This document shows, piece after piece, positions 35,353-46,390 of a stretch of DNA of 64,000 nucleotides (positions are counted from its first letter, which is position 1; the number at the start of each line of letters is the position of its first letter). Origin of the DNA: Calliopum simillimum (Eukaryota > Arthropoda > Insecta > Diptera > Lauxaniidae). A program made the translations under genes and the position numbers. The stretch is taken from contig OX638371.1 of assembly GCA_951812925.1 (NCBI GenBank), positions 40,832,101 through 40,896,100 on the forward strand, read 5' to 3'. The notes below the pieces were generated by a model. The model made no database searches. It saw only the letters and a program-made list of their open reading frames with translations, and was not told the origin of the DNA.

Positions 35353-36500
35353 CTAATAAGAGTGTCTGTTAACCGATTTCGTCCTCTTTGAATCCACTGA
35401 ACAAACTTTGACGACGCGCATAAAGAGTGAACCCAAATTGCTGCCCAGAAGTAAATTTTCGTAGTTGGCTAAAACGTCAGAAATTTGTTTTTGGGATATT
35501 GGAGTTTTTGGATAGCATGGGAGCTTATGAACCCAAAAAAAAAAAAATTTTTTTTTAAATGTTTCTGCATTTGGGAGACTCAATTATAAAAAAAAAAAAA
35601 ACAGTTTAATTCTATTTTTATTTTTTTAGGATTTTATTATAAAGATGTAGAATTTTTATGGAACTATTGAATCTGATAAAAAACTGAATGAGTGCTTTAT
35701 AGTTGGCTCTGATAGTCTCAAGGGACTTTGTTCACATTACCTTTCATCTTTAATAAAAATTGGAAATCAAGAATTAGAAGTAGGGTAAACATAAGACTCT
35801 TTTTTTTGGGTAGGTTAGGTTAGGTTAAGGGTGGCGATAATTGCGTACAGCAAAAGCCTCACATAGACTGACTAGGTCCATAGCGACCTTTGGGTAACAG
35901 ATGAAAATATTTTCAAGTAGGAGAGTCAACACACACCTTTTTTTCTGGCGGTGACTTCTCCACACACACAACAGTTCCTCCGTCGGCCTTGGTTAGAGTA
36001 ATGATTGACATAAATAGTTATAAATAAGTAAATATCACTTATCAATCAAGCTTAAATTTGCCCAACACTGCCTAGAAGTAACATTACATTAGTTATGCTA
36101 AGGATCCACCCACATTTTTTTCTAAAGTTCTCAAAGGATTAATTTATTTTAAAGTGAGGAATTTATCAAAATTTCTGCATGCACACGAGTACAATTCCTA
36201 CTTCAAATATGAGTGCCACTTCTAAAAGCTCACTCTCAATATTAAGATAATCTTTGCCTGTGTTGAGCATTCCTGATACCACCACCTACATAGGACGAAA
36301 TGAAATATTCTGTTGCTTCAACAATTCCAATATCTAAAGTTCAAGTATTTCATCATGTTGGTAACTTTGATTGCTTGTAAATCTGTGTGATTTAAATATG
36401 GAAGAATCAACCTTTAGATTTTAATCAAATATTTGAATACCTGCTGTCTAGTTTGTTTTCTAGAAGCTTTTAATTAATTTTACCTTTAATTTGAAACAAA
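35353..36500. other. Unassigned DNA with a GGTTAGGTTAGG-bearing fragment
   Basis: At about 35,813-35,835 there is GGTAGGTTAGGTTAGGTTAA. It is followed by a conserved-looking segment to about 35,995 (GACTGACTAGGTCCATAGCG and TCCTCCGTCGGCCTTGG) that may be the end of a retroelement. Only about three GGTTA units occur, so this is not a telomeric array. A runs at 35,537-35,547 and 35,589-35,601. Confidence 0.4.
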
Positions 36501-37869
36501 GCAGCTTATCCAAGTGAGCGTCTGCCGTAGTAGTAGTAGTAAGTGGTAAACATTAATATGTAAGTAGGTGTGTGTAGGTATATTCCCAAAATTCAATATG
36601 TATATGTAAATGTACACACACATGAATATATATTTACAAATGAATCTGAACAAACGCATTCAACGGCAATTTCATCTGTGTTGGCAACATTGTTTTGTGG
36701 ATTTGTGGAGTTCTGGAAAACTTCATCCCAGTGTGTCACTTTTGCAAACACCACCAATGCTGCACGCAATACACCCGACCAACTCCCAGTGACATGCACA
36801 TTTAAGCAGACAGATTGCTCAACCGAATTTAGATATCCTGAATAATTTATATCCCTAATGAAATATTACAGCGAATGTCTGTTCTCTCACTTAGTTTAAG
36901 CCCAATTTTAAATCTTTTTGCCCCTACCCAAGCCGGAGGCAGGCTTCCGCTTAGGTAAACCAAACCCAACCAAACCGAAATGAAACGAACTACACCAAAC
37001 TGAACTGTTTCATTTGGAATGAGGTGTTGGATTTTGAGGGCGAGCGGGGATGGCGTACAACATTTCTTACTTAGAGCACAGCAGAGTAGAGTAGAGCAAA
37101 CGCTTATGATTTGCAAGTGCGAATCAAAGTTTCTACTGCTTCTTTCACTTCTGCAGCAAAACGCCCGACACACAAAAGTTAGGAAGCCCCCCGAATAAAA
37201 TTGTAGCCGTCAGCTTAAGTTGAAAAATTTCCAAAATCCCTCGGACAAACACTTATTACTCAGCAGCATCGAGCAATGCCGTTGGAAAAAACTACGGCCA
37301 GTGCTACATTTTACTTTATTCTGTTGTTTTTTTTTTTCTCTTCTTTTGTTTTGTGATTTTTTTTCTCTTTTTTTTTTGTTGCTTTTAGTTTTCATTTTGG
37401 TTTTCGATTTCGTTTTCATGTCTTGGACTGCCTGAGGGCGTTACTTTGCTCGTAAAGCAATTGCTGCTGAATATAACAAGAAGTTGGAGAGCACAGAGTA
37501 TTTGGAGTCCTTGCTTGTTACACTGGACAAATAGCACTTAAAATAGCCAAGTTCAAAAGTTGCTCGTCCGTTTGCTGCTGCTGCTGACGCTTGTTCGATT
37601 GCATGTACGCTTTTTCGCCCAGGAAGCATTAGCAACACTGACAGCACTAGATACTGATGTTGTTATTATGCCATCGCATCATCATGCATTGCATGGCTGT
37701 TGTTGGAACGGGGCCATCCCAGTCACACTGTCTGCCATGTTACCAGGTTTCCACCTTTTTACGCAGGGCGTTAGCCAAAGATCACAATGCAAACCTTTGG
37801 CTATGGCCTGCTACTATTACTTTTTGTGTCAATTTCTTAAAAAAAAAATTAAATAAGCCATAGAGTTTA
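36501..37869. other. Mostly single-copy DNA with simple repeats
   Basis: Contains (GTA)n at about 36,526-36,541, a T-rich tract at about 37,326-37,378 and CTG at about 37,577-37,588. Frames on both strands are short and repetitive. No exon recognised. Confidence 0.4.
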
Positions 37870-38425
37870 AAATTTACAGGGTGCTTATAATGGACTTCTC
37901 AACATATTACTCAGTTTTGAGGCATTTAAAACCTTAGTCCAGACTTGAGTTCAACAGTTAGAAGATTGGCGAGATGTTTGGGAAAATAGTTTCGCCTTCT
38001 CAGACCATCCAATTTGAGAGTTTGTCAAATTTACAGCAGGTGGAATTTTGGAGTGATCATTGTGACAAAAAACGCAGCCCTTAAAGGGTCGGAAAATCGA
38101 AAAAAGTAGGCAAACCACTATATTCGTAGATATGTAGTAATTTTGTATCATGCTGATTACTAATCTTAAATCTATTTTTTGAAAACAAAATGGCGGATAC
38201 AAAATCGCTGAGTGCAGAACTGTATTAATCGAGAAGAAAATCAATATATAAATGTTTTTAGGATAGCAGATATGAAATTGATTTTTGGATTACAAAAAGG
38301 CGCATCCAAAATGGTGGACAAAATAGTGCTAAGCTACATTTGTTTCTACAAAAGTCTGGTTTTTAGGACCACTTATTATGAATATGAAATTCTTTATAAA
38401 AGTACAGGGTAGATACATTGTCAAA
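37870..38425. repeat. Old dispersed repeat with AAAATGG(C/T)GGA modules
   Basis: AACAAAATGGCGGATACAAA (about 38,188) and GCGCATCCAAAATGGTGGAC (about 38,301) are two internal variants. A related segment (GGATCCAAAATGGCGTACAA) occurs at about 49,590. Both edges carry TACAGGGT (about 37,877 and 38,403), which may be element ends. Confidence 0.45.
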
Positions 38426-38434
38426 AGTGGCAGA

Positions 38435-39100
38435 AACGTGGTTATTTTAATCACGTGGCGACCCAAATTTTGAAAATGGCTCGTTTGTGACAGTTCTGAC
38501 AACGCGCGTTGCTAAATGATTTTCAACTTCGTTTCTGAGTGATTTAACAACGCGCGTTGCTAAATTAAATACAAAGGAAAAACAATGTATTTAATTAAAT
38601 TTTACTTTTTTCTTGTCAACGACGATGACAATATTATTTTCTTTTTTTGTTTCCAATTTTATGCTTTAAATACAATTTTTGCTGTTTGATATTGGGGAGA
38701 TTTAAACCTGGGACCTGTCGTGTGATAGATGAGGACGTTAACAACTCAGCCACGGCCATCATTATTGTGAAGTTGACTGAAGTCTATTTGTTTTGATATG
38801 AGCTGATTTGGATTTAACCACGTTTCGTGAGTGTTTTAACTACGTTTCGTTGCTGATTTGAGTTCAACAACGCTTTGTGAGTGTTTTGACTGCTTTTTGT
38901 TGCTGATTTGGATTTAACAACGCTTGGCAACCAGCGTTGTTGAATAAGTTTCAACCACGTTCGTGAGTGATTTAGCAACGCACCATACAAATATTTTAAT
39001 AATAAATGAAATGAAATGAAATGAAAAATATGAGCTTGGAGCGTTGTTAAATCCAAATCAGCAACGAAACGTAGTCAAAACACTCACGGATGTGGTTTTT
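38435..39100. repeat. Degenerate minisatellite (AACAACGC...GTTGCTGATTT)
   Basis: Repeated variants of TTAACAACGC, GTGAGTGTTTTGAC, TACGTTTCGTTGCTGATTTG occur at about 38,490-38,565 and 38,815-38,980. An inverted set (CCAAATCAGCAACGAAACGT) lies at about 39,052-39,090. An ATGAA microsatellite lies between them (about 39,004-39,026). A tRNA-like sequence sits between the two blocks. Confidence 0.6.
38690..38760 (-). ncRNA. tRNA-like sequence (SINE or pseudo-tRNA)
   Basis: On the minus strand, TGGCTGAGTTG (38,742-38,752) fits the RNA polymerase III A box (TRGYNNARNNG) exactly. GGTTTAAATCT (38,698-38,708) is a degraded B box (GGTTCRANNCC). Their spacing is tRNA-like. The acceptor stem does not pair convincingly, so this is not a functional tRNA gene. 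The A-box neighbourhood CAACTCAG also occurs in the tRNA-like sequence at 58.3 kb. Confidence 0.5.
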
Positions 39101-41379
39101 TCTTCGCTCTGTGTACAAGCGTCATCATTGACAATTCAATTCAATTTTGTGGTGGATTTGAATAGAGGACTACTCGAGCGCTGTGATACTAAACGGTTCG
39201 TATTTGGTCAATGGATCGTGTTTTATGCAGAGATTTAGAGATTTTTGACCTTCAGTATGTCTAACTATAATTTAAGGAAACAGTTACAGGTACCTCTTCT
39301 CCCAAATCATTTTGAACGAACTGTCGAATAGGGAATCAGAGATGTCAATAAAAGTGAAGAAAGTTGAAAATTAACACATAAATATATTGCCGAATTAAAA
39401 ACCTAATACATCAAAACTAGTTCGATACGTTTGGATGTAGGGTCTCTTAATCATGATTGCCGACCGAAGATCTAAAGAATGTTTTAAAAATGGAAAAATA
39501 TTGTTGAAAATAGAGTTAAAACGTTAACAAAAGCATCGTTATGGTTTTAATGGCTATAGACCCGACTAAAATCATGAAGTACAAAAAGGAGTAAGTGAAT
39601 GATGAAGAAGAAAATGAAATAAAACACTCAACAACTATTTACCATGGGTTTTCCTTAGAGTACATAGCACAGAAAATTTAAATTTCTTCATCGAAGTCAA
39701 AGACACGCCCACCTACCCCATAGACCGAGGTTATTCGCCATTTAGCAAGCACCATTTTGTTTCCGAAAAATTCTAACTATTCCGAAATCGCAATTAGTGA
39801 GCTTAAAACCCCTAGCCATAATATTGTCGCGACAAAATCATTTTATGAGAAAATTTTCCGCCGTTTTCGTTTCGCAATTTTTTTATTTTATTCCAGATTT
39901 GGAATAAGCGAATCCAAAAGCATTCGCATTCTAGACCACTGTGAGTCGTAGCGCTACTCTAGAGCCCAACTCACCCCTTATTGGCGACCCCCAGTTTTAA
40001 GACTTTGGGTTCTAGAGCAAAGTCGACTTATATATATAATACCCTCCCTGACAACCTAAACTAACCTATAGTTATTGATAGCTAAATACTAAATTCGATT
40101 TCCCTATTTGGAGTCACCCATTTCCCGTGTTCCGTCCTCCAGCCCTGACACACTGACAATGACAATGGGGATTGGCATTGGGCACACTCATGAGTACACT
40201 TTATTTTATTGCATACTATTCATCGTTTATAGCGAATGGTGGTATATCTTGATCCATTGTTAAAGTTTGGCTATTATTAATTTTAGCCTGTAAGACTTTT
40301 CACTTTGTCTTCGTACATTTTAAGCCAGAAAATTAATCAATTCGTTCGTTTCGTTCATTTTGAAACAAAAACGTCAACATTTTCCTTGGATTTTTTTTTT
40401 TTGCTCTCAACTCACTTTGCTTCCTTCCTTACATTTTTTTCGTTCTTGCAATCATCATGCTATACGTCTTTCTTGACAGTTGGCGTGGAGGGACGAAAGA
40501 GGTGCGCTATGTTCAACGAGCGATTCTGCTCGTTCCAAGGCTGAAACTGAAGCTGACGAAACAGGCGAAAGGCAGGCAGGGTGGCAGGAGGCAGCGCTCT
40601 GCTCTTGAAATGTCAGCTTATGCCTTTGACAAGTTGTTGGCGAAATCCTTTGTCTTAAAATTTTATTGTAACTAACGCTTCCGATTTTTTTTCTTCTTTT
40701 TTTGCTTCCTCCTCTTACACTTTGACGCACATTAAAAAGTTTTTCTTCTTCTGGATGAATAAAATCCGTTTGATAAGGGTTTATGTTACTTTTTGATGTG
40801 GCTTAAAAGAATTGAAAATATTGAATTTTTACATTGGCACAAAAGTTGCACCACTAAACAAAATACAAAAAAAAAAAAAAAAAACTGAGAAAGTGAAAAA
40901 TTGGAAATACCAAGATTCCCAACAACAATCATAGGCAACAACAGAAACAATAAGGAGCAACAAAAAAGCCATCAAAAAGTAGAAAACTTTTTATGGAATT
41001 TCATTTCAATTTTGTGTATTTTTTTGTTGTTTTTTTGTCAGATTTTCCGTGCAGCTGTTGTTGTTGCTGTTTGTTTAATTAAGGATTTTATTTTTATAAT
41101 CCTTTGCTGGCTTTTGGATTTAAACTTGAAATTGTCAAACTTTAAGAATCCTAACGAAAACAAAAAAAAAAAAAACAGAAACGAACAAAATCTTATAAGC
41201 TGACAACTGTTAGCATCTGCTGCGTTGTGGAAAACGCTCATCTCAAGAGTTGACGTTCAAATCTCTTTCCATCACCACAATTCATCTCTGTCCCAGTGAT
41301 GCCAGCAGTGATAAAATCTTTCAACTCGTTACACTAATTCAGATATAGGTATCAATATACAATATTTGCTTACGATTAA
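39101..41379. other. Mostly single-copy DNA with simple repeats
   Basis: T and A runs at about 40,389-40,403, 40,867-40,884 and 41,162-41,175. No motif-supported exon. Frames near 40,455-40,730 overlap on both strands and lack recognisable domains. Confidence 0.4.
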
Positions 41380-41986
41380 GTGATACTTTTTATCAATATA
41401 CCTAAAATACTTATGTACTCATTATGCCCTGCTCTTGTTATTCTTGTTAACCAAACTGAATATAGAAAAAACCAAAACGTAAAAAACAGCGTTCAAACTA
41501 TGTTGGTTAGTTTTTCCTCCGACACATGTACCTACCTAATGCACCTAAGGCCAAAGGTCGTTAGGGTGCGGCAAACATTGTAAAACTTGCAAAAAAAATT
41601 AAAGAACCTAAAAACAGACAAGGGGATAATTCATAAACGTAAGAATCCTGAAAGCAATATCTCTAAGATAGTTAAAAAACTTCTACATATGGCTCAAGAG
41701 CAAATTGCGTCTAATGTTATCAGAGGAAAACTTAAATTTAAAGACGGTGCAAACCGTCGTATTGAGAATAAACCTGTTGAGTTAAATACAAAGGGATCAA
41801 AGATGAGAGTAGTTGTTTATCCTTTAGTAAAGGCAGACATAAAATTTACTTAAGATTACTTGGATAATTTTCGAGCCAACCATGAATTGTCAAAAACAAA
41901 AATGAACAAAGTTGCCAACTTGTTGAGATTACCGGAAACACATGGTCAAGAATTCCAAATTCCTGGAATACATATATCAGGCAGGT
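41380..41986 (+). pseudogene. Possible decayed coding region, unrecognised
   Basis: One reading frame stays open for about 200 codons with only two stops, at about 41,581-41,583 and 41,851-41,853. It has coding-like composition: many K, N and L but also ordered segments such as IVKKLLHMAQEQIASNVIRG, then KVNxKPVELNTKG-like text. After the second stop comes DYLDNFRANHELSKTKMNKV, ANLLRLPE. I do not recognise the family. A basic, lysine-rich chain with helical stretches is all that can be described. It could be a retroelement or transposon piece, or chance in A-rich DNA. Neighbouring repeat DNA begins at 42,030. Confidence 0.3.
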
Positions 41987-42029
41987 AAACATTCACTTAA
42001 ATGTGATAGTGGAAAACAATATATGATAC

Positions 42030-42245
42030 CTTATGCAACTTACCCTGCCCAGTTTTTGGTTAAAATTTTTTCCCCAATGCCAATTACATATGTACCAAAT
42101 CTCATTCACTTGAGTCAAATAGTTCCAAAGATACAACAAATATAGGGTTGAGAGGGCGTGGCATCGCCCATATTTTTATTGAATGCTTTTTACTCAAGTA
42201 TTCTACGGATATGTACGAAATTTCATTCACCTATTTTGAAAGACA
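42030..42245 (+). repeat. Dispersed ~115-bp module family (GGGCGTGGCATCGCCC type)
   Basis: Two units are recognisable by ACATATGTACCAAATCTCAT (about 42,086) and GGATATGTACGAAATTTCAT (about 42,202). They are separated by AGAGGGCGTGGCATCGCCCA. The same units are found on the opposite strand at 48.6-49.2 kb. Confidence 0.65.
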
Positions 42246-42254
42246 TGATTAATT

Positions 42255-42512
42255 AAGGAGTGGCCGTACCAAAGGGCCTAAGTACCATTTCAAGGCAAAA
42301 GTAGTGTCATAATATGAAACGGGTGGCATATTATTAGAAATTAATAAAATTGTTTATCAGATTTCACTTAAAATTTTCTTGATAGTGTGAAATTAATGTC
42401 ATTATGTTGAAAAAATTATAACAGTCAAATAACAGACTATTAGGCACATAAAAAGTATGACATTACTATTGCCTCGAAATGGTATTTAGGCCTTTTGGTA
42501 CGGCCACTCCTC
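42255..42512. mobile_element. PAL-4 copy 2: MITE with 4-bp target duplication
   Basis: A 258-bp element flanked by AATT on both sides (42,251-42,254 and 42,513-42,516). The terminal arms of about 60 bp pair AGGAGTGGCCGTACCAAAGG and following with the reverse complement at 42,455-42,512. The arm words AGGCAAAAGTA, TGTCATA and the interior GTGAAATTAATGTCATT match copy 1 at 12.2 kb. No coding content. Confidence 0.85.
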
Positions 42513-42563
42513 AATTGTTTCGATTAAAGCCACATATATATACAGCCAAATATCATATATATA

Positions 42564-44207
42564 CGAAGTAATCCACGCCAAGTGTACAAGCTCAAAATTT
42601 TTTTTTCTCCGATTTCATAAGCATAATTTATAAGCTTTAAAAGATGTATGACTCAAGATGGGATTCGGACGCTAAATGGGAGTTTTTGGCTTTTGAACGC
42701 CCGCGGAAGGCAAAAATCTTTTTTTACTCAAGAGGAAAGCATCTTACGAAAAAAGTGTACTAGACGTAAAATGCTTAGAACTATCAAGGCAGTAAGTGTG
42801 AAATTTTTTGGGAATCAAAGTCCGAGTCAAAGTTTTAGTAATAAATGAAGCTTGTAGTGAGATTAACGCATTTCAAGTGAAATGGGCGTTGACAATCCTT
42901 TAGGTTCCATTTGATGGCATTGTGTCTGGTCATGACTTCGGGCATGAGTTCCATACAAATGGTGCAAAAATCACGATCTTCATCTGAGCTAGAACTTCTT
43001 TGTTTCTTCTTTGACGCTTTCTTTGCTGGTGGTGCTTTTTTGCTCCTGGTACTCTATTTTTTGTGATTCGTGTCCCTCTTTCTTCCGTTTATTTGCTAAA
43101 CGTTTCTCAGCTGCTTTTGCAACTCGCTTAGCTTTTCCGGAGTGTTTACTCACAATATTAATTTACAACACTTATTTGGATCATGAAATAGAATAATACG
43201 TTGACAAGTGGGGACCAGCAATCGAGAAATAACATTTCCCACTTTACCCCATACAAAATTTCCCACTTTACCCCGATACCACAATTTGCAAAAAATGTGA
43301 GCTTCATTCTTTCACTCTATGCATTACTCGGAATCCTTTTGCGTTATCAAAAATAAAACTACAAAGAATATTTTTGTGTACTTAAAATCAGATTATCTCA
43401 AGAAACAGTAAAAATATCGATGCTTAAAAATTTCAAAATTAAATTTCAAAATTACTTGAAAACTTTACATGATTCCAGAGATCACAAAAATACGTATGCA
43501 CGCATCGCTATACCATAAAGATTTGCTTACGGTCATTGCAAGTACATGTCAGAAGCGCATGACAGCTATACTTTGCTAGTTTGCCCGAAAAGGAGCATTT
43601 CCCACTTTACCCCCACTTCCCACTTTACCCCACTTTCCCCTACACAAAAAAAGCTTAAAAAAAATCCAAAATAAAAACACACGTATTGCTTGGACGATTC
43701 TAAGCATTTTTTGCAGTGTACACTTTTAACGTAAGATGCTTTCCTCTCGAGTTCAAAAGCCAAAAACTCACATTTAGCGTCCGAATCCCATCTTGAGTCA
43801 TACATCATTTTAAAGCTTATAAATTATGCTTTTAAAAAAAATTGAAATCGGTTTTTTTTTTTTAAATTCAAAAGTATTTTTAAGTGTAAGAAATTTTGGT
43901 GAAAAAAAATTTTTTACACCAAGAAATATTTTTTTTATAAAAAGAACACTTCAAAATGAATGGGATCAGTAACTTAGATTTATCAATTTACAAACTTTAG
44001 TGCAAGCTTTAAATTTTTAAAAAGCACCCTTTTCATGAAAATTACTAAAAACGCCAACTTCAACACCCTGTATTTTAACAACAAATGGTGCTAGGACCAA
44101 ATCCTTGGATTGTTGTTCTTGCACACCGGATCTACCATATTGCCAAATTTGAGTGAAAGAGAAAACAAAAAAATTTTGAGCTGGTGCACTTGGCGTGGAT
44201 TGCTTCA
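42564..44207. mobile_element. PAL-5 copy 2: 1.64-kb foldback element
   Basis: The terminal inverted repeats are (C)GAAGTAATCCACGCCAAGTG at left and, reversed, (T)GAAGCAATCCACGCCAAGTG at right. Both continue into ACxAGCTCAAAATTTTTTT. TA lies immediately outside both ends (42,562-42,563 and 44,208-44,209), consistent with a Tc1/mariner-type TA duplication. A second pair of arms (about 42,595-42,810 and 43,660-43,850) carries the shared module CTTAGAAxxxTC and CATCTTACGAAAAAAGTGTA. The loop of about 850 bp has no gene. Segment 43,985-44,207 reversed matches 1,832-2,060, tying this element to the copy with transposase remains. Confidence 0.8.
43230..43640 (+). repeat. Scattered CCCACTTTACCCC repeats in the PAL-5 loop
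   Basis: TTTCCCACTTTACCCC occurs at about 43,237, 43,259 and 43,598, with two further partial copies at about 43,614-43,640. The unit is too sparse for a satellite. Confidence 0.6.
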
Positions 44208-44270
44208 TACATATCTCAAGAAGAGAAGCAGGTACGATTATCCTGTTTGAAGATTTTAAGTCTGGGGACG

Positions 44271-44690
44271 ATAAGCTTTTTCATAAAATCTTTAAAGTTT
44301 ATTTGGTTAACTTCATATGGGTCAGAATACGTGAATTCGCCTACCGCAAAAGTTTTTTCTAAAATTTTTACATAAATTAGTTGCTGAAAATGGTCAAAAT
44401 TAATCTACGAAAAAGTGAAGTTTGTTTGGGAAATGTGATTTTGTATTGGAGCCCCCTTAAGGGGCGGAAAAAAGGGGTAGTGTATTTGAGAGGAAAAAAT
44501 TAATGGTGGTCGGTGACCATTCTATAACTCTTCTGCCAACGAGGAGTTTTTAATGCTCTTTCACCCAATTCTTTGTTATAAGATCTATGTAAAATTTTTA
44601 GAAAAACCTTTTGAGGTGGGCAAATTCACGTATTCTGTTCCATAACCAAATTTATCAGGTAAATCGAAAAGCTCTTTATATGGCAAACTA
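44271..44690. repeat. PAL-9: palindrome abutting PAL-5
   Basis: The left arm (about 44,271-44,375) pairs with the right arm (about 44,586-44,680) through CAGAATACGTGAATTCGCC, TTTTTTCTAAAATTTTTACA and AAAGTTTATTTGGTTAAC. The loop of about 210 bp contains CCCCCTTAAGGGGCGG, a small hairpin in itself. No target duplication was identified. Confidence 0.65.
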
Positions 44691-46050
44691 AGCCAGTTTG
44701 TGCATTACTAGACATAAACTAACTACTTAAGGTGCCTGAACTGAAGATGGGCTATAGATGTTAACATTTCCTAGCTATTATACTCGTATATGTTTGAAAT
44801 CTAAGTTAGATTGAGAATATGGATTAATCTCAGAAGTGGAATGCCGATGACGCTTTACGTCGAAATATGCCTCCATAAAAGTAAACTGGAAGCATATCTA
44901 CACATTCTAGTCATTATTTTCTCTTTTTGGAAAGTAACTGATATGATATCGCTTAAGTATCAAGTACATCACAATTTTTGTAAATTTTAAATCAGAGTAA
45001 CTCTTAAAACTTTAACGATCAGGTCCAAGAACGCGAAGACATATTTAGTCAAAACAGATACAATGGTCCTTAACAACACTTTCATCCAAGCTAACAAACT
45101 GGCAAACATACTTGCCTTAAGTCGTTAAAGAGTTAAGGTTGTGCTTCAATGGAATTATGATTAAAATATTTGCGTTTAAGATGGACTTACAGACAAAAAT
45201 GTACCAAAAATTTTAAAGAAACTCCTATTGATAAAATAGGACGAACTTCGAGTATAACCTTTATCAAAGCAATGGCTTTTCTTTAACACAGTTCAACAAA
45301 TTGAAAGGAATATAATCTCAATGAGATCTCGATAACTTTTGTGGACTAATTTAGAGTCGCTGATTTCGAATCTGGCAATACTTTAATGGCTTATATCTCA
45401 GAAATTAATGATCCAATAAGAAAATGTAGGGTTTATGGAAGATCATTGGGGTATCAGGTATCTTTTCGAAACATTTTTGAAAGTGGGATGCTAAAATCCG
45501 GGATTGTCGTGAAATATTCAGTACATTGAAATAATTTCCAACATAAGCAATTTGATAAACCCGATGAATATTTACTCGATATCTTTACGGTATAGGTTAA
45601 AGGCATGAATATGTATACCGTACCACAATTCTAGATTTTTTCGAAAAATTTCCAAGTCAACAATTCAATTCAAAGCGCGAATAGTATTTGTATACTCAAG
45701 GACTATACGATATGTGTCAGATAGAAATACAGAAGATGGGGTCGAATTCAGTTTCGCAAGACTTTTTTGCAACATTCCCAACCTACTCGAAGCATGATGT
45801 CAACATCACGATATGTTTCGGAAATCTAGTACAGTGAATCTTAACCAAGGTATTGCGTCTACTTTGGCATTAAACCATTATAATGCTCCTGGTGTTTATT
45901 AAAATAAGTAACAGTCTATAAGGTGGAATACAGGGTAAACTTTGTCATGAAAGTCAAATTTTTTTCTACAATCCTTTATTTGAACTTCTCATATATTGAT
46001 AAAAAGCCACATGTAATTCCGTGTCCAGGTATAAAAAATCAAAGGTGTTC
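44691..46050. other. Unassigned AT-rich DNA with old dispersed modules
   Basis: A segment at about 45,400-45,470 (CTCAGAAATTAATGATCCAA and following) resembles 11,690-11,790. No gene is visible. Confidence 0.35.
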
Positions 46051-46390
46051 AGGCCTGTTCAGTAATCCGTGTGGTTTCAACTATTCATTTAGGAGGCTTT
46101 TTGATAGAAAAAGTGAGTCACACGATAAAAAGTAAGAGAATCTAACAGGTTCTTTAGATAAAATTGATTTGTATTAACCAGAAAGTAGCAATTTAGAAAA
46201 TATTCGATAAAATCGAATTTTTCGACTTTTTGCAGTTTTTTTTAGAAATATATCCTAAACGGTTACTTTTTCGTTAATGCAATTCCATATTATTTGTAGA
46301 ACTTAATTCTCCACAAAATAAATTCTAATACTTTTTATCGTTTGACTCGTCGTTTTCATTACAAAGCCTCCTAAACGAAAAGTAAGGGTT
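46051..46390. mobile_element. PAL-3 copy 2 (inverted relative to copy 1)
   Basis: Starts AGGCCTGTTCAGTAATCCG. The arms pair TTTAGGAGGC, GTCACACGATAAAAAGTA with their counterparts at 46,325-46,390. The centre, GAATTTTTCGACTTTTTGC, is the reverse complement of the centre of the 11.2-kb copy. The right terminus has lost the AATCCG/GGCCTG end. Confidence 0.75.

Noticed and set aside
35813..35835. GGTTAGGTTAGG resembling the arthropod telomere repeat
   Set aside because: Only about three units, and Diptera lack TTAGG telomeres; more likely part of a retroelement end.
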